NCBI GenBank assembly: GCA_934589145.1
Contig: CAKTNW010000009.1
Span: forward strand, 1 to 64,000
Source of the DNA: an uncultured Oscillospiraceae bacterium
GTDB lineage: Bacteria; Bacillota; Clostridia; Oscillospirales; Oscillospiraceae
Length of the DNA: 64,000 nucleotides
Reading direction: 5' to 3'
The stretch's first letter is position 1, and every line of letters begins with the position of its first letter. The notes below the pieces were generated by a model. That model worked only from the letters and a program-made list of their open reading frames with translations, was not told where the DNA came from and made no database searches. Positions 41,686 to 50,460 of this stretch are shown one piece after another. The translations under genes and the position numbers were made by a program.

Positions 41686-44600
41686 ATGAAAAAGAGCAAA
41701 CGTCTGTTGTCGTTGGTTCTGGCATTGACCATGGTGTTCTCCCTGATGGGGAACGCGGTGGTTACCGCTTGGGCCGATGACGAACCGCAGCCCACCCAGG
41801 AGACTGTTGCCTCCGCAGGGGAAACGACCCCCACCGAGCCTACTCCCACCGAGGGCGAGGAGGAGACTCCCGGTGCCCCCGCTGCGGATCCCGCTGACCC
41901 CGCCGATCCCGAGGAGCCTGCCCAGCCCACCGAGGGCGAGGAGGAGACTCCCGTTGTCACCCCCGTCCCCACCCGCAAGGAGGGCTATCCCGCCGAGACC
42001 AGTGTCAAGGTCAAGACCGGTACGGCTTATCTGCTGGCTGATCTGCAATACGGCAGAATCTTTGAGCCTGTGGATGGCAAGGGCCTAAAGTCCACCGACT
42101 ACTACTATGAGCGTTCCACCGATGGCGGCGAGACCTGGAGCCCCATGACCAGCTTTGCTGACGCCATGTTCGGCATGACCACCATTCAGGTCACCGAGAA
42201 TGTTGCCGGTGTGTATACCTACCGTTTCTATGCCTCTTATGACGGCGTGAACTTCTCTACCGACACCTGGACGCTGATCCTGACCGTGGAAGACGACCCC
42301 ACCATGAACTACGCCTTCTATGTGAGCCAGGACTACACCGGCGGCTATCCCACCATCAAGCTGTACAACGTCACTACCGATGCCGAGGGCAACGAAGTCC
42401 TGGGCGACGAGATCGAGAATGTATTCCTGTACAGCAACTTCACCGACACCCTGCCCGAGGGCGAGACGGAGTATGATCCCGCCAACGGCCAGTTGGTCAG
42501 CAATTATCAGATGTTCTACGCCAGCCTTAACTCCGGTCGCTATGCTTACCGTGCTTTCACCACTGACGGTACGGCGCTGGGCGGCATGACGCTGGAGCTG
42601 CCCACCGATTCCAACGTGGACGGCGGCGCGGGCGGCGGCAGCAAGCTCTACCTGCAGTGCAACTCCTTCTATACCACCAGCAGAAAGACCGACAACACCT
42701 ATTTCACCGCTGACGAGTACCATGTCCGCGTGACCTGCCCCATCATGAAGTGCGACGCGACCATGGGCGAGCCCTATGTCAAGGGTAACTATACTTACTA
42801 TCCCACCGTGCTGTACGCCGCCGGCAACGCCTGCCTGTACAACACCTATGCCTATCCTGACATTGACGGCTACATCTTCTCCCAGAGCATCAACCAGACC
42901 TACACCGCCAGCTACCGTGCCGGTACCAGAACTGTGAACATCGCTACCGGTGTTATGCTGGACGTTACCGTTCCCTCCAACGCCACCTTCGGCCTGTACT
43001 TCCAGTGGAACAACTTCAACACCACCGAAGTGGCCCCTGTCTGCGCCGATGAGGAGATCCCCTTTGCCGACCGCTGGACGGACAACAAGGACGGCACCAA
43101 GACGGCCCAGTACTTCATTTCCAAGGGCAACAGCAACTACACCTGGCGTCTCAGCGACGACACCCATGTGACCCAGGCGGGCTGGCTGACCAGCCAGCAG
43201 GCCAACGCCGAGCTGACCTTCGGCTTTGCCGATGACGCCGCCACCGACCGCCTCTCCCATGATTTCAGCAATCTGGGCAGCGTGACCATCAACCGTGACG
43301 AGGCCGACCTGCAGATCAACCTGGACCCCACCGGCTTCGAGGCCATCACCGGCACCACCCGTGTCCGTGCCTATCGCCATTGGCAGCTGATCAACTCCGA
43401 CGCCGCCAACATCATGGTGGAGCCTGACTTCCATTGGAACACCCTGTCCGGCGATGCGGATATCGCCACCGTCAACGGCGGCAACACCACCGCCAACTGG
43501 GCCGACATCACCCCCGGCGCACAGGATTCCGTCATTGCCGTCTACTATGACAGCGTGGACGTGAACCCCGGCAACCACGGCAGCCACGGCGGCCTGTATC
43601 CCGCCACCAACCCTGAGCGCGTGGGCGTCATCGTGGTGGGCGGCACCGGCGTGACCCACGGCACCGCCGACGCGGACGTGGACTTCAACATCGCCCCCGG
43701 CGCAACCACCACCCGTTCCGCGGACTGGGACTATAACTATGACACCTGGTTCTATGAGGCCGGCGAGACGAACCCCGCTCTGAACTTTGCCGTCACCTCT
43801 ACCGGTGACACCACCGTTGAGTACGCCTTTGTTACCACCGACAGCGGCATGACCAGCACCCTCTCTGGTTTCTCCGCTGTTACCGCCGGTGCGGATGGCC
43901 GCTACACCGTGCCTCTGAACGCCTTTAACACCGCCGGCACCAACGGCGGCACCGTCATCATCAAGATGACCGACGCCACCGGCGTCAGCTACCGCCTGGT
44001 GCGCGTGGCCAAGGTCGCCATCACTGCCGAGAACGCCTCCAACCCCGGTGAGGACATCATGCCCGGCGACCAGGTGAAGCTGAGCTTCAAGGGTATGTAC
44101 CGCGCTGTCAACAAGATCTCCGGCATTTTCAACCCCACCACCTTCAAGCCTACCTATTATGCCGGTGAGACCAAGTTCGAGGGTACCCTGGGCCAGTACC
44201 AGAAGATGGACAATGCCACCGTTACCGTCACCATCCCCACGGATGTGACCTTCGCCGACGGCGCGTCCACCACCGAGTACACCCTTACCAACGGTTATAC
44301 CTTTGGCAGCATGTACTCCGCCGCCAACCCCTTCGCCTTCCTGTATAACATGACCGATACCGGCGTGGGCACCAACTTCAACGCCGTTATCGTCACCTAT
44401 TACCTGAACCACTATGCCGATGCCGCTGTCACCGTGGCCCGCAAGGTTACCTTTGATACCAAGCTGGTTATCACCGACGACAGCGGTAAGACCGTTGACA
44501 ATGTGACCGTCACCCTGCTGGATCGCAACGGCAACGCTGTTACCCCCAACGAGGACGGCACCTACACTCTGGGCTATGGCCCTTACTCCTACACCATGTC

Positions 44601-46308
44601 CAAGGACGGCTATGTTGTCACCCGCGGTAGCTTCTCCCTGGGCAGCGCTGACGCTGACAAGGTGAAGGACGGCGTCCTGACCCTTGACGCCACCATGCCC
44701 AAGGCTGGTGAAAACGCATGGGACGGCACCACCAAGACTGAGCCTGCCAAGGACGACAACGGTGTGTACCAGATCGGCACCGCTGCCGAACTGGCCTGGT
44801 TCGCCGCCACTGACGGCAAGTCCAGTGCCAAACTGACCGCCGACATTGATTTGGCTAGTCATGACTGGACGCCCATGAGCAAGCTCTACGGCACCCTTGA
44901 TGGCAATGGTTATATGATCAAGAATTTGTATGTCAACAGCAAGCTGCGCGGAGGTATCTTTGAATACCTGAAGACCGGTGCCGCTGTGATGAATCTTGGT
45001 GTCAGTGGTGAAGTGACTGGCACTGCAACGCAGGCGGGTGGCATTGCGGCCTATGTGGAAGCCAATGCTGCGATCGCCAACTGCTACAGCGCCGTGGATG
45101 TCACCTCTAAGAAGCACGCTGGCGGCATCGCGGGCTATACCGCTGTCGGTGCCATCATCACCAACTGCTATGCCAGCGGCAAAATCACCACCACCTCCAC
45201 CAACGAGTGCTATCTGGGCGGTATCTGCGGCACCTTCTACAGCAACGCCAACGGCGCGACCCTGACCAACTGCTACAGCATTGGTACTGTCACCGGTTCT
45301 GGCGGTACCACCTCCTATGTGGGCGGCCTGACCCCCAGCACGAACACCACGAACTATGTGGATAACTGCTTCTATCTGGAGAACACCGTTACCAAGGAAA
45401 GCCCCAAGTACGGCATCACCGGCCTGGGCACCGCCAAGACCGTTGACGAGATGAAGTCCGCCATCGAAGCGAATGACCATCCCTATAAGGCTCAGATGCT
45501 GGCTGACCTGGCTGTGATCGCGCAGGAGATCGCGGACAAGGCCGCCGCCAAGGCCGTCGACGATCTGATCGATGCCATCGGCGACGTGACCCTGACCGAC
45601 GACTGCAAGGCGAAGATCGACGCCGCCCGCAAGGCCTACGACGAGCTGACCGATACCCAGAAGGAGCTGGTCAATAACCTGGAGACCCTGACCGCCGCCG
45701 AGGCCGCCTATGAGGCGCTGGTCAATCAGGCCGCCGCCAAGGCCGTCGACGATCTGATCGACGCCATCGGCGACGTGACCCTGACCGACGGCTGCAAGGC
45801 GAAGATCGACGCGGCCCGCAAGGCCTACGACGAACTGACCGATGCCCAGAAGGAGCTGGTCAGCAATCTGGAAGCCCTGACTGCTGCCGAGACACAGTAT
45901 AAGAAGCTGGCTGACGACAGAGCCGCCGCTGACGATGTTATCGACAAGATCAATGCCATCGGCAAGGTGACAAAGAAGAGCGGCGACGCCATCAAGGATG
46001 CCCGCGATGCCTACGATGCCCTGACCGACGATCAGAAGGCGCTGATCTCCGATGAGACCCTGCAGACCCTGATCGACGCCGAGAAGCGTTATAGAATCCT
46101 CAAGAGAAATGAGAACGGCTATGACTCCGGCGTGTATAAGGATCTGATGGACGGCGAAAACAGCGGCACCGATGCCAAGGCCGACGGCAAGGACGTCAAG
46201 TCCCAGAACACCGGCGACGACAGCCACATGGCCCTGTGGCTGGGCGGCGCGCTGCTGTCCGCCGCTGCGTTGGCTGTGCTGGCCAAGAAACGTCGTCAGG
46301 ACGTGTAA
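41686..46308 (+). CDS. Large cell-wall-anchored surface protein under cobalamin riboswitch
   Basis: A 1540-residue exported protein: signal peptide (1-30, ending TAWAD), an acidic Pro/Thr-rich stretch with two copies of PTEGEEET (about 35-105), a long beta-rich region of unknown folds (110-1050), GLUG-type motifs (GGIAGYTAVGAIITNCYASG, about 1090-1210), three helical repeats of about 63 residues (1286-1475), and a C-terminal sorting-like end SQNTGDDSHMALWLGG plus hydrophobic helix and KKRRQDV. The NTGD box is like the S/NPxTG signals of clostridial sortases. AAAGGAACAC precedes the ATG at 41686. Its task is unknown; the riboswitch ties it to B12 limitation. Confidence 0.87.
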   Translation: MKKSKRLLSLVLALTMVFSLMGNAVVTAWADDEPQPTQETVASAGETTPTEPTPTEGEEETPGAPAADPADPADPEEPAQPTEGEEETPVVTPVPTRKEGYPAETSVKVKTGTAYLLADLQYGRIFEPVDGKGLKSTDYYYERSTDGGETWSPMTSFADAMFGMTTIQVTENVAGVYTYRFYASYDGVNFSTDTWTLILTVEDDPTMNYAFYVSQDYTGGYPTIKLYNVTTDAEGNEVLGDEIENVFLYSNFTDTLPEGETEYDPANGQLVSNYQMFYASLNSGRYAYRAFTTDGTALGGMTLELPTDSNVDGGAGGGSKLYLQCNSFYTTSRKTDNTYFTADEYHVRVTCPIMKCDATMGEPYVKGNYTYYPTVLYAAGNACLYNTYAYPDIDGYIFSQSINQTYTASYRAGTRTVNIATGVMLDVTVPSNATFGLYFQWNNFNTTEVAPVCADEEIPFADRWTDNKDGTKTAQYFISKGNSNYTWRLSDDTHVTQAGWLTSQQANAELTFGFADDAATDRLSHDFSNLGSVTINRDEADLQINLDPTGFEAITGTTRVRAYRHWQLINSDAANIMVEPDFHWNTLSGDADIATVNGGNTTANWADITPGAQDSVIAVYYDSVDVNPGNHGSHGGLYPATNPERVGVIVVGGTGVTHGTADADVDFNIAPGATTTRSADWDYNYDTWFYEAGETNPALNFAVTSTGDTTVEYAFVTTDSGMTSTLSGFSAVTAGADGRYTVPLNAFNTAGTNGGTVIIKMTDATGVSYRLVRVAKVAITAENASNPGEDIMPGDQVKLSFKGMYRAVNKISGIFNPTTFKPTYYAGETKFEGTLGQYQKMDNATVTVTIPTDVTFADGASTTEYTLTNGYTFGSMYSAANPFAFLYNMTDTGVGTNFNAVIVTYYLNHYADAAVTVARKVTFDTKLVITDDSGKTVDNVTVTLLDRNGNAVTPNEDGTYTLGYGPYSYTMSKDGYVVTRGSFSLGSADADKVKDGVLTLDATMPKAGENAWDGTTKTEPAKDDNGVYQIGTAAELAWFAATDGKSSAKLTADIDLASHDWTPMSKLYGTLDGNGYMIKNLYVNSKLRGGIFEYLKTGAAVMNLGVSGEVTGTATQAGGIAAYVEANAAIANCYSAVDVTSKKHAGGIAGYTAVGAIITNCYASGKITTTSTNECYLGGICGTFYSNANGATLTNCYSIGTVTGSGGTTSYVGGLTPSTNTTNYVDNCFYLENTVTKESPKYGITGLGTAKTVDEMKSAIEANDHPYKAQMLADLAVIAQEIADKAAAKAVDDLIDAIGDVTLTDDCKAKIDAARKAYDELTDTQKELVNNLETLTAAEAAYEALVNQAAAKAVDDLIDAIGDVTLTDGCKAKIDAARKAYDELTDAQKELVSNLEALTAAETQYKKLADDRAAADDVIDKINAIGKVTKKSGDAIKDARDAYDALTDDQKALISDETLQTLIDAEKRYRILKRNENGYDSGVYKDLMDGENSGTDAKADGKDVKSQNTGDDSHMALWLGGALLSAAALAVLAKKRRQDV
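45541..45912 (+). repeat. Tandem coding repeat, 189-bp period
   Basis: The segments starting at 45541 and 45730 are nearly identical at DNA level over about 120 bases (GCCGCCGCCAAGGCCGTCGA in both), giving AKAVDDLIDAIGDVTLTD twice; a third, more divergent unit follows to about 46090. The conserved third-position bases point to recent duplication or ongoing homogenisation in the surface-protein stalk. Confidence 0.88.
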
Positions 46309-46328
46309 GCGACCCCATAAAAATTCCC

Positions 46329-46353
46329 GCAGGGGCGGCGTGAGCCGCCCCTG
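46329..46353 (+). other. Intercistronic hairpin
   Basis: GCAGGGGCGGC-GTGA-GCCGCCCCTGC, 11-bp stem without a T run, between the surface-protein gene and the lipoprotein gene; probably a processing or stabilising structure, or a weak terminator. Confidence 0.6.
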
Positions 46354-46368
46354 CCCCCGGAGGCTTCT

Positions 46369-46887
46369 ATGAAACACCCTATCCCACATCTGGCCGCCCT
46401 GCTGTGTGCGCTGGCGCTGTGCCTGTCTCTGCTGACCGCCTGCGGCGGTTCCTCTGCCGAAACAGAGACGGCGGGCGCCTGCACCGTGTCCATTTCCTGC
46501 GCCACCATTCTGGATAACCGCGGCCAGCTCAACGCCGCCAAGGCCGACTACGTCCCCGACGACGGTGTGATCCTTCCCGCCACGGAGGTCGCCTTCGCCG
46601 CGGGAGAGACCGCCTTCGACCTGCTGCAGCGGGTGTGCCGCGAAAACGGCATCCCCATGGAGTCCAGTTGGTCGCCCCTGTATAAAAGCGCGTATATCGA
46701 GGGCATCGCCAACCTCTATGAGTTCGACTGCGGCAAGCTGTCCGGCTGGATGTACAGCGTCAACGGGGAATTCCCCAACTACGGCTGCTCCGCCTATGCC
46801 TTGCAGGACGGCGACGTGATCTGCTGGGTCTATACCTGCGACCTGGGCGAGGATGTGGGCGGCGGGTACGCCGCCTCCGGCGAATAA
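46369..46887 (+). CDS. DUF4430 lipoprotein
   Basis: A 172-residue lipoprotein: signal with lipobox LLTACGG (Cys about residue 25), then a single DUF4430 domain ending GKLSGWMYSVNGEFPNYGCS and YALQDGDVICWVYTCDLGED. This is the compact form of the transcobalamin beta-like domain, tethered to the outer face of the membrane. It could hand corrinoid to a transporter; none is in the window. It is the last gene before a strong terminator and the cob operon, and lies downstream of the second cobalamin riboswitch. CCCGGAGG precedes the ATG. Confidence 0.9.
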   Translation: MKHPIPHLAALLCALALCLSLLTACGGSSAETETAGACTVSISCATILDNRGQLNAAKADYVPDDGVILPATEVAFAAGETAFDLLQRVCRENGIPMESSWSPLYKSAYIEGIANLYEFDCGKLSGWMYSVNGEFPNYGCSAYALQDGDVICWVYTCDLGEDVGGGYAASGE

Positions 46888-46891
46888 GCGA

Positions 46892-46928
46892 CAGAAAGCG
46901 GTACGCCAAAACGTACCGCTTTCTTTTT
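46892..46928 (+). terminator. Intrinsic terminator after the DUF4430 lipoprotein
   Basis: AGAAAGCGGTACG-CCAAAA-CGTACCGCTTTCTTTTTT; 13-bp stem. It separates the surface operon from the cob operon. A TATACT at 46943-46948 just downstream may be the -10 of the next transcript. Confidence 0.9.
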
Positions 46929-46969
46929 TCCTGTGAACATGCTATACTGTCAAAAAAGAGGTGTTGCCC

Positions 46970-47746
46970 ATGAACCGCGCCCCACTGCGCGAAAAACTCC
47001 ATCTGTCCGGCATCGACGGTGCCGCCGCGTCCCTGGCCCGCCGATACGGCCTGGGCTATGAGATCACGGCTTTCTGCATGGCGTCCGCCCTGGAGGACAG
47101 CGCCGCCGTGGCCGCCGCGGAGGCGGATGCGGCGGGCCTTGACCGCCTGTGGCTCCATGCCCCCTTTGCCGAGCTGCACCCCTGCGCCATCGACCCGCTG
47201 GTGCGGGATATCGCGGCGCGGCGCTACCGCCAGACCATCGCCATGGCCCGCCGCCTGAACGTGAAGCGTATCGTCATCCACGACGGGTATGTACCCTTCG
47301 TCTACTTCCCGGAGTGGTTCGTGGAGCAGTCTGTCACCTTCTGGCGGAGCTTCCTTCCGGAGGTGCCGGAGGATATGACCATCGCCCTGGAAAACGTCAT
47401 GGATGACGGCCCCAACATGCTGGCGGCCATCATGAAGGGCGTGGACGATCCCCGCTTGGGGGTGTGCCTTGATGTGGGTCACGCCAACACCACCGTCAGC
47501 AAAACGCCGCCCATGGACTGGATCGCCCCCCTGTCCCCGTGGCTGCGGCACGTCCATATCCACAACAACTTCGGCGGCTGGGATCTGCACAATCCCCTGG
47601 GCGAGGGCGATATTCCCATGGAGCAGGTGCTGGATACCCTGCTGACCGCCTGCCCCGCCGCCACCTATACCATCGAAAACATGAACTGCGCCCCGTCCCT
47701 TGCCTGGCTGGCGGCGCAGGGCTATCTGGGAGAGATCACACTATGA
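46970..47746 (+). CDS. Sugar-phosphate isomerase/AP-endonuclease-2-like TIM-barrel protein
   Basis: A 258-residue protein of the xylose-isomerase-like TIM-barrel superfamily (AP_endonuc_2). Metal-ligand signatures are visible: WLHAPFAELHPCA, RIVIHDGYV, IALENVMDD (catalytic Glu), GVCLDVGHANTT (Asp-x-Gly-His), RHVHIHNNFGGWDLH and TIENMN. The reaction is unknown. It heads the cob operon and its TGA overlaps the cobT ATG, so a function in corrinoid lower-ligand or sugar-phosphate metabolism is possible but not shown. ATG at 46970 follows AAGAGGTG; earlier GTG/TTG codons overlap that site. Confidence 0.85.
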   Translation: MNRAPLREKLHLSGIDGAAASLARRYGLGYEITAFCMASALEDSAAVAAAEADAAGLDRLWLHAPFAELHPCAIDPLVRDIAARRYRQTIAMARRLNVKRIVIHDGYVPFVYFPEWFVEQSVTFWRSFLPEVPEDMTIALENVMDDGPNMLAAIMKGVDDPRLGVCLDVGHANTTVSKTPPMDWIAPLSPWLRHVHIHNNFGGWDLHNPLGEGDIPMEQVLDTLLTACPAATYTIENMNCAPSLAWLAAQGYLGEITL

Positions 47747-48846
47747 CCGAGCAAGAACTGCACGCATATATCGCATCCATCCGGCCGGCGGACGAGGCCG
47801 CCATGGCCGCCGCCCGCCGCCGTCAGGCGGAGCTGGCCAAGCCGCCGGGAAGTCTGGGCAGGCTGGAGGAGATGGCCGTCCGCATGGCGGGAGTCACGGG
47901 CCGGGTCTGCCCGGAGGTGAAAGAGTGCCGTGTGGCGGTGTTCGCCGCCGACAACGGTGTGGTGGCCGAGGGGGTGTCCTGCGCGCCCCAGTCCGTCACG
48001 CTGCAGCAGGCGGTCAACATGACCCGCCGCAAGACCGGCATGTCGGCGCTGGCCAAGACCTTCGGCGACGATGTGGCCGTATACGACGTGGGCATCGCCG
48101 CCGACGTCCACTGCCCCGACGTGATCGACCGCAAGGTGCGCTATGGCACCGCCGATCTGGCGGTGGAGCCCGCCATGACCCGCACCGAGGCGCTTCAGGC
48201 GCTGGCGGTGGGCATAGAGGCTGCCGCGCAGGCCAAGGCCGACGGCATTTCGGTGCTGGGCATCGGGGAAATGGGCATCGGCAACACCACCACCAGCGCC
48301 GCCGTGCTCTCGGTGCTGCTGGATACGGAGGTGGAGGCCGTCACCGGACGGGGCGGTGGATTGACCGACGAGGGCTTTGACCGGAAGAAGCAGGTGCTGC
48401 GCCGTGCGCTCCACCTGCACCATCCCGACAAAAACGACGTGCTGGACGTGCTTCACAAGGTGGGCGGACTGGACATCGCTGCCATGACCGGCGCGTTTCT
48501 GGGCTGCGCCCACGAGGGCATTGCCGCCGCGGTGGACGGCTACATTTCCGTGGCGGCGGCCCTGTGTGCCGTGCGTCTGTGCCCCGCCGCGGGAGACTAT
48601 CTGTTCCTGTCTCACCAGTCCTATGAGCTGGGCTACGCCAAAGCGGCACAGGCCCTGGGCCTGACGCCCTGCCTTGCGCTGGACATGCGGCTGGGCGAGG
48701 GCAGCGGGTGTCCCCTGCTGTTCCGGGTGCTGGAGGGCGCCTGCGGCGTGATGGCGAACATGGCCACCTTTGCCGAGGCCGCCATCCAGGACGACTATCT
48801 GGAGCCCATCCGCTCCGGCGACAGCTTTACGGTGGAAACGATATGA
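47743..48846 (+). CDS. cobT: Nicotinate-nucleotide--dimethylbenzimidazole phosphoribosyltransferase
   Basis: A 367-residue CobT, which makes alpha-ribazole phosphate from nicotinate mononucleotide and a lower-ligand base. Hallmarks: AKPPGSLGRLEEMAVRMAGV (about 30-50), VFAADNGVVAEGVS, VNMTRRKTGMSALAK, LGIGEMGIGNTTTSAAVLSV (about 170-190), GRGGGLTDEGFDRKKQVL, and RLGEGSGCPL near residue 310 with the catalytic Glu. The length is normal. ATG overlaps the stop of the TIM-barrel gene, and its end overlaps the cobU-like gene (ATGA), giving a tightly coupled operon. Confidence 0.97.
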   Translation: MTEQELHAYIASIRPADEAAMAAARRRQAELAKPPGSLGRLEEMAVRMAGVTGRVCPEVKECRVAVFAADNGVVAEGVSCAPQSVTLQQAVNMTRRKTGMSALAKTFGDDVAVYDVGIAADVHCPDVIDRKVRYGTADLAVEPAMTRTEALQALAVGIEAAAQAKADGISVLGIGEMGIGNTTTSAAVLSVLLDTEVEAVTGRGGGLTDEGFDRKKQVLRRALHLHHPDKNDVLDVLHKVGGLDIAAMTGAFLGCAHEGIAAAVDGYISVAAALCAVRLCPAAGDYLFLSHQSYELGYAKAAQALGLTPCLALDMRLGEGSGCPLLFRVLEGACGVMANMATFAEAAIQDDYLEPIRSGDSFTVETI

Positions 48847-49376
48847 GGATTTTACTGACCGGCGGCAGCAAAAGCGGCAAAAGCACCGCCGCCCAGCACC
48901 TGTGCCGCGCCCTGGCGGCAGGCGCGCCCATGTACTACTGGGCCACCATGACGCCCCGCGATAGCGAGGATCACCGGCGGGTCCTGCGGCACATTGCCGA
49001 CCGGGCGGGCTGGGGCTTCCAGACCATCGAGCGCAGCACCGGCCTGACCGCCGTCCTGCCGGACATCGACAAAGGCGGCGTGGTGCTGCTGGACAGCGTC
49101 ACCGCCGCCCTGTCCGAGGCCATGTTCGGCCCGGAATTCGACGCAGGCGCGGCGGCGGCCGTAACGGCGGAGCTGCTGGCCGTCAGCCGGTATCCCGCCC
49201 ACTTCGTGTGCGTGTGCGACGACCTGTGGCGGGGCGGCGAGGACTATCCGGACTGGACGGAGGTCTACGTCCGGGGTCTTGCCCATGTGTGCCGCGCTCT
49301 GGCGGCGGAATTTGACGTGGTATGCGACATGGCGGCGGGATTGCCCCGTGTGTGGAAGGGAGCGTGGCCCCTGTGA
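48843..49376 (+). CDS. cobU: CobU-like adenosylcobinamide kinase/guanylyltransferase, divergent
   Basis: A 177-residue CobU-family protein with P-loop LTGGSKSGKSTAAQ (residues 5-18) and ATMTPRDSEDHRRVLRHIAD, then VVLLDSVTAALSE as the Walker B-like site. CobU phosphorylates the aminopropanol arm of adenosylcobinamide and adds GMP. The C-terminal EVGxGIVP motif of standard CobU is missing; the region instead reads CVCDDLWRGGEDYPDWTEVY. That motif is present in the short gene at 50110, two genes downstream. It lies between cobT and cobS with 4-base overlaps on both sides. Confidence 0.88.
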   Translation: MRILLTGGSKSGKSTAAQHLCRALAAGAPMYYWATMTPRDSEDHRRVLRHIADRAGWGFQTIERSTGLTAVLPDIDKGGVVLLDSVTAALSEAMFGPEFDAGAAAAVTAELLAVSRYPAHFVCVCDDLWRGGEDYPDWTEVYVRGLAHVCRALAAEFDVVCDMAAGLPRVWKGAWPL

Positions 49377-50104
49377 AGGATTGGTTTTACGGCTTTTTCA
49401 TGGCGTGGGGCATGTTTCTGGCGCTGCCCTGCCCGCTGAAAATATGGAACGAAAAGGCCCGCAGCAAAATGATCTGCTGTCTGCCCCTTGTGGGCTTCGT
49501 GGTGGGCGGCATATGGGTGCTGGCGGCGTATGCGGGCCGGTTTCTGTCCCGGAGCGTGGCGGGATTGCTGATCGCCGCCGCGCCGTGGCTGGTGACGGGC
49601 TTTCTCCATCTGGACGGCTTTATGGACGTGTGCGACGCGGTGCTGAGCCGCCGCGACCTGCCCCGGCGGCAGGAGATCTTGAAGGACTCCCACTGCGGGG
49701 CCTTCGCCGTCATCGGCATGGTGCTGCTGGCGCTGAGCCAGTGGAGCGTGGCCATGGCGGGGGAGAGCGTCCCCCTGCTGCCGCTGCTGGTGATCCCGGT
49801 GGCGTCCCGTGCCTGCGCGGCGTTGGCGGTGCTGACCCTGCGGCCTATGACCACCAGCCAGTACGCCGCCATGGCGGGCAGAAAGGCCCCCTATGTGGCC
49901 TTTGCCGCGTTTGTGATGGCCGCGGCAGCCGTTGTGCCGCTGGTGCTGTGGGGCAGCCTTGCCCCACTGGCGGCGGCGGTGGGCTACTGGCTGGCGGTGT
50001 GGTACGCCGACCGCCAGTTGGGCGGCATGTCTGGCGACGTATCGGGCTTCGCCCTGACGCTGGGCGAGCTATGCGGCCTTGCGGTATTGACTTTGGTGAG
50101 GTGA
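49373..50104 (+). CDS. cobS: Adenosylcobinamide-GDP ribazoletransferase (cobalamin synthase)
   Basis: A 243-residue integral membrane protein joining alpha-ribazole (phosphate) to adenosylcobinamide-GDP, the last step of nucleotide-loop assembly. The family motif for the active site is present, LHLDGFMDVCDAVLSRRD (about 80-97) then RRQEILKDSHCGAFAVIG, plus SRACAALAV, MTTSQYAAMAG and the terminal GGMSGDVSGFALTLGELCGL. Start is GTG at 49373, overlapping the cobU-like stop. At least five hydrophobic helices fit CobS. Confidence 0.96.
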   Translation: MKDWFYGFFMAWGMFLALPCPLKIWNEKARSKMICCLPLVGFVVGGIWVLAAYAGRFLSRSVAGLLIAAAPWLVTGFLHLDGFMDVCDAVLSRRDLPRRQEILKDSHCGAFAVIGMVLLALSQWSVAMAGESVPLLPLLVIPVASRACAALAVLTLRPMTTSQYAAMAGRKAPYVAFAAFVMAAAAVVPLVLWGSLAPLAAAVGYWLAVWYADRQLGGMSGDVSGFALTLGELCGLAVLTLVR

Positions 50105-50109
50105 CGAAT

Positions 50110-50460
50110 ATGGAATTGGTGATCGGCGGCGCGTTCCAGGGAAAGCTGACCTGGGCGCTCCAGCATTACGGCCTGACCATGGCCGACGTGTGCGATCTGG
50201 CAGCGGGAGACCCGGTGCCGGGCAAGAAGTGCTATTGGCATCTGGAAGCCCTGACCCGCCGCTGCGATGATGCGGAACAGTATCTGCCCCTCTTTGCGGA
50301 CGCGGTGGTCATCACCCGGGAGGTAGGCGGCGGCATCGTCCCCATGGACGGCGCAGAACGGGCATGGCGGGAGGTACACGGCACGTTGGTGCAGCGTCTG
50401 GCCCGGGACGCGGCACATGTGACCCGCATTTTATGCGGACTGACGGAGGAATTGAAATGA
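50110..50460 (+). CDS. Short second CobU-like protein
   Basis: A 116-residue protein that resembles the two ends of CobU with the middle shortened. MELVIGGAFQGKLTWALQHY corresponds to the P-loop region, but the usual Ser/Thr after GK is Leu, and VVITREVGGGIVPMDGAERA with VHGTLVQRLARDAAHVTRIL matches the C-terminal CobU motif. It carries what the first CobU-like protein lacks, and its nucleotide-binding loop looks weakened. They might act together, or this one might be a binding or regulatory remnant. Its ATG follows GAGGTGACG and its stop overlaps the phosphatase gene. Confidence 0.82.
   Translation: MELVIGGAFQGKLTWALQHYGLTMADVCDLAAGDPVPGKKCYWHLEALTRRCDDAEQYLPLFADAVVITREVGGGIVPMDGAERAWREVHGTLVQRLARDAAHVTRILCGLTEELK

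Noticed and set aside
45541..46090. Possible CRISPR-like array from regular repeats
   Set aside because: Only two or three units of 189 bp, in frame within a coding region; they encode protein helices.
42085..46389. A 1434-codon minus-strand frame opposite the large surface protein
   Set aside because: Low-complexity Gly/Val/His composition and exact antisense of a convincing secreted protein; no start signals.
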